Assembly: GCF_038449125.1 (NCBI RefSeq) | Contig: NZ_CP151800.1 | Span: 840,406-904,405 of the forward strand | Length of the DNA: 64,000 nt | Source of the DNA: Kosakonia sp. BYX6 | GTDB lineage: Bacteria > Pseudomonadota > Gammaproteobacteria > Enterobacterales > Enterobacteriaceae | Reading direction: 5' to 3' | Shown here: positions 51,604-62,294 of the stretch, one piece after another | Layout of the letters: each line of letters starts with the position of its first letter | How positions within the stretch are numbered: position 1 is the stretch's first letter | Made by a program: the position numbers and the translations under genes | The notes under the pieces: generated by a model | What the model was told of the DNA's origin: nothing | Databases searched by the model: none | Seen by the model: only the letters and a program-made list of their open reading frames with translations

Positions 51604-51629
51604 TCAAAATTGCTTATTCTTCCTGAAGA

Positions 51630-52610
51630 TTACTCTTCGAGTGAATAAGGCAGCGGTTCGATACTTAAGGTATTGGCGTCGTCGCGTACACGAAATACGC
51701 TGCCAGGTTCCATGTCATTATTCATAACCACCTGAACTAAAACGCGCCCATCATCCAGCTTTGCCGACGCCAGCACGGTGCCGGTACGACGCCAGTTATC
51801 ACCCATCTTCAATTCCAGATCTTCACCTGCGTCCGGCGCACGGCTGGCGGCACCTGCCAGGTACCACAGCGCGCGTTTATTGGCACCGCGGAATTTCGCC
51901 CGCGCGACCATCTCCTGCCCGGTATAACAGCCCTTTTTAAAGCTGATACCGCCCAGCGCCTGGAGGTTCGTTGCCTGTGGAATAAACTGGGCGCTGTTCG
52001 CCTCGTCGATAACCGGCAACCCTGCTTCAATATTTAGCGCCAGCCATTGCTGGCTATTGTTAAGTTGCGCTTCCCCGCGCAGTTTTTCTGTTACGGTTTG
52101 CGCAGTAGCAACATCGGTGACTAACAAGAAACGTTCGCCCGGATGTTCGAACCATAGAATGGTCGTTTCGCCGTCCTGTACAACCTGCTTTTCGCTGTCT
52201 GGCAGATGAGTAAAGAGATTCGCCAGCGCGGCACGCGCCTGGAAACCAGCCACGCCAAGCAGAACATGTTCGTCGTCCGGGGCGATGGCGACTTTGGAGA
52301 ACACGGCGTATTTCTTCAATTCGCGCAGCTGCGATTCGCGCACGCTGCGGCGTAAAATCCATGCGTAGCCGTCTTTATAGTGGAACAACCGCATATTGCT
52401 CCACATTTTGCCTTTAGAATCACAGTGCGCCGCCAGCAGATGCTGCTCAGCCGCCATTGTCGAGACATCTGCGGTCACCTGGCCTTGCAGATATTTCTCG
52501 CTGTCTGCGCCCGTGATCGTCGCCAGTGCCCAGTCATCGAGCGTCATAAGCGTCAGCGGAAGACGTGCAGAGGCGGTCGGCTGGCGCGGAGGAAATGGAG
52601 TAAAAGCCAT
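51630..52610 (-). CDS. ygfZ: YgfZ, folate-dependent Fe-S cluster protein
   Basis: Tetrahydrofolate-binding protein needed for maturation or repair of certain Fe-S enzymes such as MiaB. 326 residues, as in E. coli. The hallmark K-G-C-Y-x-G-Q-E appears as [19 protein letters not shown] near residue 226, with the functionally required Cys. The fold is shared with GcvT encoded about 9 kb away. Divergent from sdhE. Confidence 0.95.
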   Translation of the reverse strand: MAFTPFPPRQPTASARLPLTLMTLDDWALATITGADSEKYLQGQVTADVSTMAAEQHLLAAHCDSKGKMWSNMRLFHYKDGYAWILRRSVRESQLRELKKYAVFSKVAIAPDDEHVLLGVAGFQARAALANLFTHLPDSEKQVVQDGETTILWFEHPGERFLLVTDVATAQTVTEKLRGEAQLNNSQQWLALNIEAGLPVIDEANSAQFIPQATNLQALGGISFKKGCYTGQEMVARAKFRGANKRALWYLAGAASRAPDAGEDLELKMGDNWRRTGTVLASAKLDDGRVLVQVVMNNDMEPGSVFRVRDDANTLSIEPLPYSLEE

Positions 52611-52788
52611 AATAATGTCCTGATTAGCTTAACGCTGTGTGGGTACTTAATGGTAAAAGAGCCATTGTTCATTGCAAGCGATAAAGCATGCGATTTGTGC
52701 CATTGTGCAAGTCTTGCGAAACGTTACGCAGCTGAATGATATTTTTGCAAACTATGCGAATTATTCTGGAAGCAGGCTCGTGAAGTTA

Positions 52789-52810
52789 AATATTCCGCAA
52801 AAGGAATATT
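52789..52810. promoter_or_regulatory. Dyad in the sdhE promoter region
   Basis: AATATTCC, 6-base spacer, GGAATATT is a perfect 8-bp inverted repeat directly upstream of a TACAAT box (52821-52826) for sdhE. Candidate protein-binding site; the regulator is unknown. Confidence 0.35.
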
Positions 52811-52857
52811 AAAAACACGTTACAATGTGGCCATCATGCCGATGCAGGGAGAAGAAC

Positions 52858-53124
52858 ATGGATATTAACAACAAAGCCCGTATTCACTGGGCGTGCCGCC
52901 GCGGAATGCGTGAGCTCGATATTTCCATCATGCCTTTTTTCGAACATGAGTACGACTCGCTGAGCGACGATGACAAGCATCTCTTTGTCCGTTTGCTGGA
53001 AAGCGACGACCCGGACTTATTCAACTGGCTAATGAATCATGGCAAACCCCAGGACGCGGAGTTGCAAAGAATGGTGCAGTTAATTCAAACACGGAATCGG
53101 GAACGTGGTCCTGTGGCAATCTGA
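52858..53124 (+). CDS. sdhE: SdhE (YgfY), FAD assembly factor
   Basis: Small protein that promotes covalent FAD attachment to succinate dehydrogenase and fumarate reductase. 88 residues, as in E. coli. The defining RGxxE motif is in [20 protein letters not shown]. The start at 52858 matches E. coli [11 protein letters not shown] and follows GGGAGAAG. It overlaps the ygfX start by 20 bp. In E. coli the pair has also been studied as a toxin-antitoxin-like module (CptB/CptA). Confidence 0.96.
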   Translation: MDINNKARIHWACRRGMRELDISIMPFFEHEYDSLSDDDKHLFVRLLESDDPDLFNWLMNHGKPQDAELQRMVQLIQTRNRERGPVAI

Positions 53125-53521
53125 GTTACGCGTCTCGTGGCGCGCACAATGGCTCTCTCTACTGCTTCATGGGCTGGTGGCTGCTCTCGTCTTGCTGATG
53201 CCCTGGCCGCTAAGCTATACGCCGCTGTGGCTACTGTTGTTGTCGCTGGTCGTTTTTGACTGCGTACGTAGCCAACGGCGTATTAACGCTTGCCATGGCG
53301 AGATCAAATTATTGATGGATTCCCGCCTGCGCTGGCAGGGCGTCGAGTGGGATATCGTCGGTACCCCTTGGATGGTGCGCAGCGGAATGATGCTGCGTTT
53401 ACGCCGCGAAGAGGATGGGCGTCGCCAGCATTTATGGTTGGCGGCAGACAGTATGGATGCTCAGGAGTGGCGCGATTTGCGCCGGATGATTTTACAAAAA
53501 CCGGCGCAGGGGTTGCGTTGA
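53105..53521 (+). CDS. ygfX: YgfX (CptA), small membrane protein
   Basis: A 138-residue inner-membrane protein with two membrane helices (about 16-36 and 40-55) and a cytoplasmic C-terminal domain. In E. coli YgfX has been described as a toxin that affects FtsZ and MreB, and in Serratia as an interactor of SdhE. The text [19 protein letters not shown] matches E. coli. The start is a GTG at 53105 inside the sdhE 3' end (20-bp overlap), so expression is coupled. Confidence 0.93.
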   Translation: MVLWQSELRVSWRAQWLSLLLHGLVAALVLLMPWPLSYTPLWLLLLSLVVFDCVRSQRRINACHGEIKLLMDSRLRWQGVEWDIVGTPWMVRSGMMLRLRREEDGRRQHLWLAADSMDAQEWRDLRRMILQKPAQGLR

Positions 53522-53540
53522 CCTTGCCAACGGCAGTGGC

Positions 53541-54062
53541 TTAAACCAGCCGTTCCGCCATCTCTGTCAGGATTTGCTCGCACCAGGACTCAATGCGCGC
53601 ATCGCTCAGATCGTACTGATTGGTCTCATCCAGCGCCAGGCCGACAAAGAGTTGCCCATCGGCAATCACCGGCTTGTTGCTGGTGAATTCGTAGCCTTCG
53701 GTCGGCCAATAACCGATAAAGCTCACGCCTTTTGGTGCCAGCTTGTCATGCAGCATACCCAGCGCGTCGAGGAACCACTCGCCATAGCCGAGCTGATCGC
53801 CCATGCCGTATAAGGCAACAATTTTGCCGTCGAGATTAAGGGTGTCGAGCTGATCCCAGATGGTTTCCCAGTCTTCCTGCAGTTCGCCAAAATCCCAGGT
53901 CGGAATGCCAAGGATTAGCGCATCATACTGTTCCATCAGGGCGGGGGCATCGTCTTTCAGATTGTGTAGTGTCACCAGTTCCGGCCCGATAATATCGCGG
54001 ATTTTCTCCGCCGCCATCTCGGTGTAACAAGTGCTGGAACCATAAAACAGACCGATATTCAT
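53541..54062 (-). CDS. fldB: Flavodoxin FldB
   Basis: FMN-binding electron carrier of 173 residues, as in E. coli. The FMN phosphate loop is [19 protein letters not shown] at the N-terminus, followed by [18 protein letters not shown] and [20 protein letters not shown] (isoalloxazine loops). The start at 54062 matches E. coli; the long upstream extension of the frame overlaps xerD and is rejected. Convergent with ygfX and divergent from xerD. Confidence 0.96.
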   Translation of the reverse strand: MNIGLFYGSSTCYTEMAAEKIRDIIGPELVTLHNLKDDAPALMEQYDALILGIPTWDFGELQEDWETIWDQLDTLNLDGKIVALYGMGDQLGYGEWFLDALGMLHDKLAPKGVSFIGYWPTEGYEFTSNKPVIADGQLFVGLALDETNQYDLSDARIESWCEQILTEMAERLV

Positions 54063-54161
54063 AACGTAAACATCTCGATTCTTTATGTGTCTTCGCACGC
54101 AGTGTACCAGAATCAGGCGGCAATCAGGCATAATGCAGCGATTGTGAAAAGGAGTGGGCGG

Positions 54162-55058
54162 ATGGAACAGGATCTCGCACGTATCGAACAATTTCTTGAT
54201 GCTCTGTGGCTTGAGAATAACCTGGCGGAAAACACGCTTAGCGCCTATCGCCGCGATTTAAAGAGCGTGGTGGAGTGGCTGCATCATCGCGAAAGTAGCC
54301 TGGAAAGCGCGCAGAGCGATGACCTGCAAACACTGCTGGCCGAGCGCGTTGAAGGCGGCTATAAAGCGACAAGTTCCGCGCGTCTGCTGAGCGCCGTGCG
54401 GCGTTTTTTCCAATATCTGTATCGGGAAAAAATCCGCAGCGACGATCCCAGTGCCTTGCTGGCCTCGCCGAAGCTGCCTCAGCGCCTGCCAAAAGACTTA
54501 AGCGAAACGCTGGTGGGAAGGCTTTTACAAGCGCCCGCGGTTGACCAACCGCTGGAGTTACGCGATAAAGCGATGCTTGAAGTGTTATATGCCACCGGGC
54601 TTCGCGTCTCTGAGCTGGTGGGGTTGACCATGAGCGATATCAGCCTGCGCCAGGGCGTGCTTCGGGTGATTGGTAAAGGCAACAAAGAGCGTCTGGTGCC
54701 TCTTGGTGAAGAAGCGATCTACTGGGTGGAAAATTATCTGGAATATGGTCGCCCGTGGTTGCTTAACGGTGTATCGATTGATGTGCTTTTCCCGAGCCAG
54801 CGCGCGCAACAGATGACGCGGCAGACCTTCTGGCACCGTATTAAGCATTACGCAACGCTTGCGGGGATCGATAGCGAAAAATTGTCGCCCCACGTTTTGC
54901 GCCATGCATTTGCCACCCATTTGCTCAACCACGGCGCGGATCTGCGCGTGGTGCAAATGTTACTTGGGCATCAGGATCTTTCGACGACGCAAATTTATAC
55001 GCATGTGGCGACAGAGCGACTGCGCAAGCTTCATCAACAGCATCACCCGCGGGCGTGA
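54162..55058 (+). CDS. xerD: Site-specific tyrosine recombinase XerD
   Basis: With XerC, resolves chromosome dimers at dif under FtsK control. 298 residues, as in E. coli. The catalytic Arg is in [12 protein letters not shown], the Lys in [13 protein letters not shown], HxxR in [17 protein letters not shown], the second His in [14 protein letters not shown], and the nucleophile is Tyr279. This is the housekeeping recombinase, not a mobile-element integrase: it lies in the conserved xerD-dsbC-recJ-prfB-lysS order. Confidence 0.97.
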   Translation: MEQDLARIEQFLDALWLENNLAENTLSAYRRDLKSVVEWLHHRESSLESAQSDDLQTLLAERVEGGYKATSSARLLSAVRRFFQYLYREKIRSDDPSALLASPKLPQRLPKDLSETLVGRLLQAPAVDQPLELRDKAMLEVLYATGLRVSELVGLTMSDISLRQGVLRVIGKGNKERLVPLGEEAIYWVENYLEYGRPWLLNGVSIDVLFPSQRAQQMTRQTFWHRIKHYATLAGIDSEKLSPHVLRHAFATHLLNHGADLRVVQMLLGHQDLSTTQIYTHVATERLRKLHQQHHPRA

Positions 55059-55082
55059 GTGCTGACAATCTAAGGATGTGTT

Positions 55083-55796
55083 ATGAAAAATGGTTTAATT
55101 ATGTTCACCTTGCTGGCCGCCGCGTTTACTGGCGCAGCGCATGCCGATGACGCTTCTATCAAACAGTCGTTGGCGAAACTGGGTGTACAGAGTTCCGAAA
55201 TCCTGCCCGCTCCAATTACCGGAATGAAAGCCGTCTTAACCAACAGCGGTGTGCTGTATGTGACCGAAGACGGCAAACATATCATTCAGGGGCCGATGTA
55301 CGATGTCAGCGGTGCGCAACCGGTGAACGTCACCACCAAAATGCTGCTGCCGCATCTCAACGCGCTGGAAAAAGAGATGATCGTCTACAAAGCGGCGCAA
55401 GAAAAACATGTCATTACCGTGTTCACCGATATCACCTGCGGTTACTGCCAGAAGCTGCACAGCGAAATGGCGGACTACAACGCGCTGGGCATCACCGTGC
55501 GCTACCTCGCTTTCCCTCGTCAGGGCGTGCCAAGCGAAGTCGAAAAACAGATGGAAGCTATCTGGTGCGCGAAAGATCCGAAGAAAGCCTTTGATGATGC
55601 GATGGAAGGCAAAGGCGTGAAACCAGCCAGCTGCAATATTGATATTGCCAACCACTACGCGCTGGGCGTGCAGTTTGGCGTCAATGGCACGCCCGCCATT
55701 GTGCTGAAAGATGGCTATCTCGTTCCGGGCTATCAGGCACCTGCTGAAATGAAAGCCTTCCTCGATCAACATCAAAAAGCCACTGGCGGTAAGTAA
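55083..55796 (+). CDS. dsbC: Thiol:disulfide isomerase DsbC
   Basis: Periplasmic protein disulfide isomerase acting as a V-shaped dimer. 237 residues (236 in E. coli). Signal peptide to about residue 21 (GAAHA). N-terminal dimerisation domain, then a thioredoxin fold with active site Cys119-Gly-Tyr-Cys122 in TDITCGYCQKLH. A second Cys pair (WCAKDPKK and ASCNID) is structural. It lies 24 bp after xerD and 5 bp before recJ. Confidence 0.97.
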   Translation: MKNGLIMFTLLAAAFTGAAHADDASIKQSLAKLGVQSSEILPAPITGMKAVLTNSGVLYVTEDGKHIIQGPMYDVSGAQPVNVTTKMLLPHLNALEKEMIVYKAAQEKHVITVFTDITCGYCQKLHSEMADYNALGITVRYLAFPRQGVPSEVEKQMEAIWCAKDPKKAFDDAMEGKGVKPASCNIDIANHYALGVQFGVNGTPAIVLKDGYLVPGYQAPAEMKAFLDQHQKATGGK

Positions 55797-55801
55797 TTCG
55801 C

Positions 55802-57535
55802 GTGAAAGCTCAGATACAACTTCGCCGCCGTGAGGTGGATAACTCGCTAGAACTGGCAGATTCATTGCCGCCATTGCTGCGTCGGCTTTATGCCAGCCGG
55901 GGCGTACGCAATGCCAGTGAATTGGAGCGCAGCGTGAAAGGCATGCTGCCGTGGCAGCAACTGACCGGTATCAATGAGGCGGTGACACACCTTTACAATG
56001 CGTTGCGCGAAGGGTTGCGCATTATGGTGGTGGGCGACTTCGACGCGGACGGCGCAACCAGTACTGCGCTGAGTGTGCTGGCGCTGCGCGCGCTGGGTTG
56101 CGACAACGTGAGTTATCTGGTACCGAACCGGTTTGATGACGGCTACGGCCTTAGCCCGGAAGTGGTCGATCAGGCGCATGCCCGTGGCGCACAGCTGATC
56201 CTGACGGTAGATAACGGTATCTCTTCCCATACTGGTGTGGCGCGAGCGCACGAATTGGGGATCCCGGTCGTGGTGACCGATCACCACCTGCCCGGCGATA
56301 CGCTGCCGGAAGCGGAAGCGATTGTTAACCCAAACCTGCGCGACTGTGATTTCCCGTCGAAATCGCTGGCTGGGGTTGGCGTCGCGTTTTATTTGATGCT
56401 GGCGCTGCGTGCATTTCTGCGCGACAACGGCTGGTTTGACGCACGTGGTTTAGCCATGCCGAACCTTGCTGAGCTGCTCGATCTGGTCGCGCTCGGTACG
56501 GTGGCGGATGTGGTGCCGCTGGATGCCAACAACCGTATTCTCACCTGGCAGGGGCTGAGCCGTATTCGCGCCGGGCGTTGCCGACCGGGCATCAAAGCAC
56601 TGCTGGAAATTGCCAATCGCGATGCGCAAAAGCTGGCGGCCAGCGACCTGGGTTTTGCGCTCGGGCCGCGCCTGAATGCGGCGGGCAGGCTCGATGATAT
56701 GTCGGTTGGTGTCGCGCTGTTGTTGTGTGACAACCTCGGCGAAGCGCGCCAGCTTGCCAGCGACCTTGATGCGCTCAACCAGACACGCAAAGAGATTGAG
56801 CAAGGCATGCAGGCCGAGGCGCTAACGCTGTGCGAACAGTTAGAGCGCAGCCGCGAAACGCTGCCCGGCGGGCTGGCGATGTACCATCCCGAATGGCATC
56901 AGGGCGTTGTCGGTATTCTTGCGTCGCGTATCAAAGAGCGTTTCCACCGCCCGGTCATTGCGTTTGCGCCTGCCGGAGACGGCGTGCTGAAAGGTTCTGG
57001 GCGTTCTATTCAGGGGCTGCATATGCGCGATGCGCTGGAGCGCCTGGATATGCTCTTCCCCGGCATGATGTTGAAGTTTGGTGGCCACGCGATGGCGGCC
57101 GGTCTGACGCTGGAAGAAGCGCGTTTTGACGAGTTCCAGCAACGTTTCGGCGAGCTGGTCACCGAGTGGCTGGATCCGTCGTTATTGCAGGGCGAAATTG
57201 TCTCCGATGGGCCGCTAACGGCGCAGGAGATGACGCTTGAGGTCGCGGAAATGCTTCGTGAGGCCGGTCCCTGGGGGCAGATGTTCCCGGAACCGCTGTT
57301 CGACGGCGAGTTTCGCCTGTTGCAGCAGCGGCTGGTGGGCGAGCGTCATTTGAAGATGATGCTGGAGCCGGTCGGCGGCGGCCCATTGCTTGATGGCATC
57401 GCGTTTAACGTCGATACCACCTGCTGGCCGGACAACGGCGTGCGGCAGGTGAATATTGCTTATAAACTTGATGTAAACGAGTTTCGCGGCAACCGTAGCG
57501 TGCAGCTAATCATCGAGAATCTCTGGCCACTTTAG
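55802..57535 (+). CDS. recJ: Single-strand-specific 5'-3' exonuclease RecJ
   Basis: DHH-family DNA exonuclease of the RecFOR pathway, mismatch and base-excision repair. 577 residues, as in E. coli. Mn-binding motifs: [36 protein letters not shown] (the DHH), and the DHHA1 C-terminal motif GGHAMAAGL. The start is a GTG at 55802, 5 bp after the dsbC stop, and gives the family length. A weak start is also known for E. coli recJ. Confidence 0.97.
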   Translation: MKAQIQLRRREVDNSLELADSLPPLLRRLYASRGVRNASELERSVKGMLPWQQLTGINEAVTHLYNALREGLRIMVVGDFDADGATSTALSVLALRALGCDNVSYLVPNRFDDGYGLSPEVVDQAHARGAQLILTVDNGISSHTGVARAHELGIPVVVTDHHLPGDTLPEAEAIVNPNLRDCDFPSKSLAGVGVAFYLMLALRAFLRDNGWFDARGLAMPNLAELLDLVALGTVADVVPLDANNRILTWQGLSRIRAGRCRPGIKALLEIANRDAQKLAASDLGFALGPRLNAAGRLDDMSVGVALLLCDNLGEARQLASDLDALNQTRKEIEQGMQAEALTLCEQLERSRETLPGGLAMYHPEWHQGVVGILASRIKERFHRPVIAFAPAGDGVLKGSGRSIQGLHMRDALERLDMLFPGMMLKFGGHAMAAGLTLEEARFDEFQQRFGELVTEWLDPSLLQGEIVSDGPLTAQEMTLEVAEMLREAGPWGQMFPEPLFDGEFRLLQQRLVGERHLKMMLEPVGGGPLLDGIAFNVDTTCWPDNGVRQVNIAYKLDVNEFRGNRSVQLIIENLWPL

Positions 57536-57626
57536 CGCCAGTATTCGCTATAAAACAGGGCGGGAATCCGGTAAACTTCCGCCCTTATCACCGCATTTTG
57601 ACAAGTCCATTAAAAGAAATCAGACC

Positions 57627-58725
57627 ATGTTTGAAATTAACCCGGTAAAAAATCGCATTCAGGACCTCACGGAGCGCTCCGACGTTCTTAGGGGGTATCT
57701 TTGACTATGACGCCAAGAAAGAGCGTCTGGAAGAAGTAAACGCCGAGCTGGAACAGCCGGATGTGTGGAATGAACCTGAGCGCGCACAGGCGCTGGGGAA
57801 AGAGCGTTCCTCACTGGAAGCCATCGTTGACACGCTGGATCAAATGACTCAGGGCCTCGAAGATGTCGCTGGCCTGCTTGAGCTGGCGGTTGAAGCCGAC
57901 GATGAAGAGACCTTCAACGAAGCTGTCGCCGAACTGGATGGGCTGGAAGAGAAGCTGGCACAGCTGGAATTCCGCCGCATGTTCTCTGGCGAATACGACA
58001 ACGCCGATTGCTACCTTGATATTCAGGCGGGTTCTGGCGGCACCGAAGCGCAGGACTGGGCAAGCATGCTGTTGCGTATGTACCTGCGTTGGGCGGAAGC
58101 GCGCGGCTTCAAGACTGAAATTATCGAAGAGTCTGAAGGTGAAGTTGCGGGTATCAAATCCGTTACCATCAAGATTATCGGCGATTACGCCTATGGCTGG
58201 CTGCGTACCGAAACCGGTGTTCACCGCCTGGTCCGTAAGAGCCCGTTCGACTCCGGCGGCCGCCGTCATACCTCGTTCAGCTCTGCGTTTGTTTACCCGG
58301 AAGTGGAAGACGATATTGATATCGAAATCAATCCGGCGGATCTGCGTATCGACGTTTATCGCGCATCCGGCGCGGGCGGTCAGCACGTCAACCGTACCGA
58401 ATCTGCGGTGCGTATTACTCACATTCCGACCGGGCTGGTCACGCAATGCCAGAACGACCGCTCCCAGCATAAAAACAAAGACCAGGCCATGAAGCAGATG
58501 AAAGCGAAGCTTTATGAACTGGAAATGCAAAAGAAAAATGCTGAGAAGCAGGCGATGGAAGACACCAAGTCTGACATCGGCTGGGGTAGCCAGATCCGTT
58601 CTTACGTCCTGGATGACTCCCGCATCAAAGATCTGCGCACCGGGGTTGAAACCCGTAACACGCAGGCGGTGCTGGACGGCAGCCTGGATCAATTCATCGA
58701 AGCAAGTTTGAAAGCAGGGTTATGA
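57627..58725 (+). CDS. prfB: Peptide chain release factor 2 with programmed +1 frameshift
   Basis: RF2 terminates translation at UGA and UAA. The coding sequence is broken at codon 26: ATG (57627) through TAT CTT (57696-57701), then in-frame TGA (57702-57704) followed by C. The AGGGGGT Shine-Dalgarno-like element (57690-57696) and CTT-TGA-C form the classic autoregulatory site. Slippage by +1 joins 25 codons to the 340 in the following frame from GAC (57703), giving 365 residues, as in E. coli. Later motifs: the SPF recognition tripeptide in [12 protein letters not shown] near 205 and GGQ in [13 protein letters not shown] near 250. lysS starts 10 bp after the stop. Confidence 0.98.
57690..57705 (+). 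promoter_or_regulatory. prfB programmed frameshift site
   Basis: AGGGGGTATCTTTGAC: internal Shine-Dalgarno, 3-nt spacer, slippery CUU and the UGA stop. When RF2 is scarce, UGA is read slowly and the ribosome shifts +1. Confidence 0.97.
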
Positions 58726-58734
58726 GGAACCAAC

Positions 58735-60252
58735 ATGTCTGAACAACAAGCACAGGGCGCTGACGCGGCGGTCGATCTTAATAATGAACTGAAAAATCGC
58801 CGCGAGAAGCTGGCGCTGCTGCGTGAGCAGGGCGTTGCGTTCCCGAACGATTTCCGTCGCGATCAGACTTCTGACAAGCTGCACGCTGAATTCGATGGCA
58901 AAGAGAACGAAGAGCTGGAAGCGCTCGGCATCGAGGTTGCGGTTGCGGGTCGTATGATGACGCGCCGCATTATGGGTAAAGCGTCCTTCGTTACCTTGCA
59001 GGACGTGGGCGGTCGCATCCAGCTGTATGTTTCCCGCGACGATCTGGCGGAAGGCATTTACAACGAGCAGTTTAAAAAGTGGGATCTCGGCGACATCCTC
59101 GGCGCGCGCGGCAAGCTGTTCAAAACCAAGACCGGTGAACTCTCAATCCATTGCACCGAGCTGCGTCTGCTGACCAAAGCCCTGCGTCCGCTGCCGGATA
59201 AATTCCACGGTTTACAGGATCAGGAAGCGCGCTATCGCCAGCGCTATCTGGATCTCATCGCCAACGATGAATCCCGCAAAACGTTCAAAGTGCGTTCGCA
59301 GATCATGGCCGGTATTCGCCAGTTCATGGTTGGCCGCGGCTTTATGGAAGTGGAAACCCCGATGATGCAGGTGATCCCGGGCGGCGCATCCGCGCGTCCG
59401 TTTGTCACCCATCACAATGCGCTGGATCTCGACATGTACCTGCGTATTGCGCCGGAACTGTACCTCAAGCGCCTGGTGGTTGGCGGTTTCGAACGTGTGT
59501 TCGAAATCAACCGTAACTTCCGTAACGAAGGTATTTCCGTGCGTCATAACCCAGAGTTCACCATGATGGAACTCTATATGGCGTATGCGGATTACAAAGA
59601 TCTGATCGAACTGACCGAATCGCTGTTCCGTACTTTGGCGCAGGACATTCTCGGTACGACAGAAGTGCCTTACGGCGACCAGACGTTTGACTTCGGCAAG
59701 CCGTTCGAAAAACTGACCATGCGCGAAGCGATCAAGAAATACCGTCCGGAAACCGAAATGGCCGATCTGGACAACTTCGACAGCGCGAAAGCAATTGCCG
59801 AAGCAATCGGTGTTCATGTTGAGAAAAGCTGGGGTCTGGGCCGCATCGTGACCGAGATCTTCGAAGAAGTGGCGGAAGCCCATCTGATTCAGCCGACTTT
59901 CATCACGGAATACCCGGCTGAAGTTTCTCCGCTGGCGCGTCGTAATGACGAGAACCCTGAAATCACCGATCGCTTTGAGTTCTTTATCGGCGGTCGTGAA
60001 ATCGGCAACGGTTTCAGCGAGTTGAACGATGCAGAAGATCAGGCGCAGCGTTTTGCTGACCAGGTTGCGGCGAAAGACGCGGGCGACGACGAAGCGATGT
60101 TCTTCGACGAAGACTACGTGACCGCGCTGGAACACGGTCTGCCGCCGACGGCGGGCTTGGGTATCGGTATCGACCGTATGGTGATGCTGTTTACCAACAG
60201 TCACACCATCCGTGACGTGATCCTGTTCCCGGCGATGCGTCCGGTGAAATAA
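58735..60252 (+). CDS. lysS: Lysyl-tRNA synthetase LysS
   Basis: Class II aminoacyl-tRNA synthetase charging tRNA-Lys. 505 residues, as in E. coli. An N-terminal OB-fold anticodon domain (about 65-170), then class II motif 1 around [20 protein letters not shown], motif 2 [20 protein letters not shown], and motif 3 [18 protein letters not shown]. It follows prfB in the conserved operon and ends in a strong terminator. The heat-inducible paralogue lysU is not in this window. Confidence 0.97.
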   Translation: MSEQQAQGADAAVDLNNELKNRREKLALLREQGVAFPNDFRRDQTSDKLHAEFDGKENEELEALGIEVAVAGRMMTRRIMGKASFVTLQDVGGRIQLYVSRDDLAEGIYNEQFKKWDLGDILGARGKLFKTKTGELSIHCTELRLLTKALRPLPDKFHGLQDQEARYRQRYLDLIANDESRKTFKVRSQIMAGIRQFMVGRGFMEVETPMMQVIPGGASARPFVTHHNALDLDMYLRIAPELYLKRLVVGGFERVFEINRNFRNEGISVRHNPEFTMMELYMAYADYKDLIELTESLFRTLAQDILGTTEVPYGDQTFDFGKPFEKLTMREAIKKYRPETEMADLDNFDSAKAIAEAIGVHVEKSWGLGRIVTEIFEEVAEAHLIQPTFITEYPAEVSPLARRNDENPEITDRFEFFIGGREIGNGFSELNDAEDQAQRFADQVAAKDAGDDEAMFFDEDYVTALEHGLPPTAGLGIGIDRMVMLFTNSHTIRDVILFPAMRPVK

Positions 60253-60265
60253 TCACTGAGCGTAC

Positions 60266-60298
60266 AAAGCCCCGGCGTTAGCGCGTCGGGGCTTTTTT
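60266..60298 (+). terminator. lysS terminator
   Basis: AAAGCCCCG pairs with CGGGGCTTT around GCG/CGC, then TTTTAT; between convergent lysS and idi. Confidence 0.9.
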
Positions 60299-60848
60299 AT
60301 GGCTGTAATTCAGCGGCGAATTGCCGAAGTTCGTCTTTTGCGCTCACGGCTTCTGCAACCATCCACGGGCTGAAAGCCCAGGGCGTCGCGTCCAGCGCAC
60401 GCAGCAGCGCATCCAGTTCAACCCACTGATATTCCATCACTTCATCGTAATTAATTTTTACCGGCGTCTGGATTTGCGCCGCAGAAACCGGGCAGATTTC
60501 ATTTTCGACAATGCCTGAAGGGTCGGTTTCGCAGTAGCGAAAATCCGCGGCGACAGGAGTAATGTTGGTGATCTCAGAGCCGACTTCATAGCGGCAGCGG
60601 CGAATCATCGCTTGCTCTGTGGTTTCACCCAATTGCGGATGCCCACAAACGGAGTTGGTCCACACACCGGGCCACGCCTTTTTGCTCAGGGCGCGACGGG
60701 TAACCAGGCATTCGCCTGACGAATTAAAAAGCCAGCAAGAGAAAGCCAGATGCAGCGGTGTATGTGAAGTGTGCGCGGCGTATTTTTCCTGTGTGCCGAT
60801 TACCGTTCCCTGGTCGTTAACTAAAATAACGTGTTCTTGAAAACCCAT
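60297..60848 (-). CDS. idi: Isopentenyl-diphosphate delta-isomerase Idi
   Basis: Type I isomerase interconverting IPP and DMAPP for isoprenoids, including the ubiquinone side chain. 183 residues (182 in E. coli). Nudix-like fold: catalytic Cys68 in [12 protein letters not shown] and Glu117 in IVENEICPV, corresponding to E. coli Cys67 and Glu116. Convergent with lysS, as in E. coli. The N-terminus [20 protein letters not shown] carries one extra residue compared with E. coli. Confidence 0.95.
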   Translation of the reverse strand: MGFQEHVILVNDQGTVIGTQEKYAAHTSHTPLHLAFSCWLFNSSGECLVTRRALSKKAWPGVWTNSVCGHPQLGETTEQAMIRRCRYEVGSEITNITPVAADFRYCETDPSGIVENEICPVSAAQIQTPVKINYDEVMEYQWVELDALLRALDATPWAFSPWMVAEAVSAKDELRQFAAELQP

Positions 60849-60870
60849 AACGACTCCCGTACTGAAAGTA

Positions 60871-60945
60871 CCGATGGCGCTACGCTTATCCGGCCCACGG
60901 AATTGACATCACCGCAGGCCCGGCAAGCGTAGCGCCACCGGGTAG
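60871..60945. repeat. REP pair (BIME) between idi and the DUF554 gene
   Basis: Two inverted REP-like units: CCGATGGCGCTACGCTTATC ending in CCGGCC (60871-60900) and GCCCGGCAAGCGTAGCGCCA with CCGGG (60918-60945). The shared CGCTACGCTT/AAGCGTAGCG arms can pair. Confidence 0.8.
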
Positions 60946-60963
60946 CGCTCATTATATTCACTC

Positions 60964-61680
60964 TCAGGCAAAAAGTTTGGCCCACAGAGCGGAAAAGGGC
61001 ATTACCAGTACCAGGCCGGGAAGCATGTTCGCTACCGGAAAGGGCTTGATATTACAAATCCGCAGCCCGGTCGCCACCATAATCAAGCCGCCTGCACACG
61101 AGAAGTCCGCCATCATGTCCGGGGTGATCATATGCAGGATGTAGACCGCCAGCGTTGCCAGCGCGACCTGCACAATGATCAGCGGAATGCCGATGGTCAT
61201 AACCGAAAATCCCAGCATGGTGGCAAAGATTGCGGCGGTAAACAGATCGAGCACCGTCTTGATATACAGAATGGACGGATCGCCTGTCATCCCTTCATGC
61301 ATCGCGCCGAAGATCCCCGTTCCGCTGGCGCAAAACAGCACCAGAATCGCGACGAATTTTTCCGTGAACTCATCATGTGTCAAACCCTGCACTGGCGGGA
61401 AAATACGGTTGATCAAACCGCGCGTAGTCCCTGCGGCCCGGCCAATCTGTTTTTCAAAAAAGAACGCTTCGCCAATGACCGCGCCCAGCACCATTGCCAG
61501 CACAACTGCGGGCATAAACTTCACTTTGATCACCAGGTTGATGCCAAGCCCCACGGAGCAGAGACCAAAGGTGAGGGGAAGTGCCACTTTGACGCGCTCG
61601 GGAATGCGCGTGCCAACCAGTGAACCGAGCAGACCGCCGACAATAACCGCGGCGCCGTTCACATAAGGACCGATTAACAT
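60964..61680 (-). CDS. DUF554 family integral membrane protein (YqgA-like)
   Basis: A 238-residue inner-membrane protein with about six to seven hydrophobic helices. It resembles E. coli YqgA (MLIGPF, VLFCASGTGIFGAMNEGMTG and ATGLRICGIK have close matches here). DUF554 proteins have no established function; a transport role is a guess from topology. The start follows CAGGAAAT at good spacing. It lies 16 bp after the UbiX-type gene and is evidently the third gene of a decarboxylase operon, which is the most informative clue to its role. In E. coli yqgA lies elsewhere. Confidence 0.85.
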   Translation of the reverse strand: MLIGPYVNGAAVIVGGLLGSLVGTRIPERVKVALPLTFGLCSVGLGINLVIKVKFMPAVVLAMVLGAVIGEAFFFEKQIGRAAGTTRGLINRIFPPVQGLTHDEFTEKFVAILVLFCASGTGIFGAMHEGMTGDPSILYIKTVLDLFTAAIFATMLGFSVMTIGIPLIIVQVALATLAVYILHMITPDMMADFSCAGGLIMVATGLRICNIKPFPVANMLPGLVLVMPFSALWAKLFA

Positions 61681-61696
61681 AATATTTCCTGCAAGA

Positions 61697-62284
61697 TTAC
61701 GCGGGATGGGACAAGTTGCCCTCGCCCCAGCGCGGAAGGTTTTTCACATCAATACCAAACAGATCCAGCGCGCGGCTGACGCTGTGAGTAATGATCTCGT
61801 CTGTGGTTTGCGGACGCTGATACAGCGCCGGAACCGGCGGGAAAATAATCCCGCCCATTTCAGTCACCGCCTGCATGTTGCGAATGTGGCCGAGGTTAAG
61901 CGGCGTTTCGCGCGCCAACAACACCAGACGACGGCGCTCTTTCAGCACCACATCGGCGGCTCGGGTCAGCAGATTATCCGTCAGGCAGTTTGCGATAGAT
62001 CCCAGAGAACGCATGGAGCAGGGCGCGACAAGCATGCCCGTCGTCTTAAACGATCCACTGGAGATGGCGGCGCCAAGATTGCCGATGGGGTGAACCACAT
62101 CCGCAAGCCGCATCACCTCATCAAGCGCGTAATCCGTTTCCAGTTCGCAGGTCTTTTCCGCCCCTTTCGAGACAACCAAATGGACTTCAAGGCTCCGCCC
62201 GCGCAATAGCTCAAGCGCTTTAACGCCATACTGAAAACCGGAAGCGCCGCTAATGCCGACAATGATGCGTTGAGATGTGGACAC
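61697..62284 (-). CDS. UbiX/Pad1-type flavin prenyltransferase
   Basis: Enzyme that attaches dimethylallyl to FMN to make the prenylated-FMN cofactor of UbiD-type decarboxylases. 195 residues. Motifs: [20 protein letters not shown] (FMN phosphate loop), [40 protein letters not shown] and [20 protein letters not shown]. It has the E-R-R-R-L-V-L triad typical of Pad1/UbiX. It resembles the B subunits of phenolic-acid decarboxylases (BsdB/VdcB/KpdB) more than the ubiquinone UbiX. The start is GTG at 62284 with AAGGGGA upstream, 10 bp after the decarboxylase stop. Confidence 0.88.
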   Translation of the reverse strand: MSTSQRIIVGISGASGFQYGVKALELLRGRSLEVHLVVSKGAEKTCELETDYALDEVMRLADVVHPIGNLGAAISSGSFKTTGMLVAPCSMRSLGSIANCLTDNLLTRAADVVLKERRRLVLLARETPLNLGHIRNMQAVTEMGGIIFPPVPALYQRPQTTDEIITHSVSRALDLFGIDVKNLPRWGEGNLSHPA

Positions 62285-62294
62285 ACCGTTCCCC

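Noticed and set aside
54162-55058. XerD as an integrase of a mobile element
   Set aside because: Length, sequence and the dsbC-recJ context identify the housekeeping recombinase; no att sites, transposases or phage genes are nearby.
57763-58725. prfB as a truncated pseudogene
   Set aside because: The apparent N-terminal loss is the programmed +1 frameshift; the upstream 25 codons and the slippery site are intact.
59212-60204. 330-codon open frame antisense to lysS
   Set aside because: Shadow of the lysyl-tRNA synthetase; no recognisable domain.
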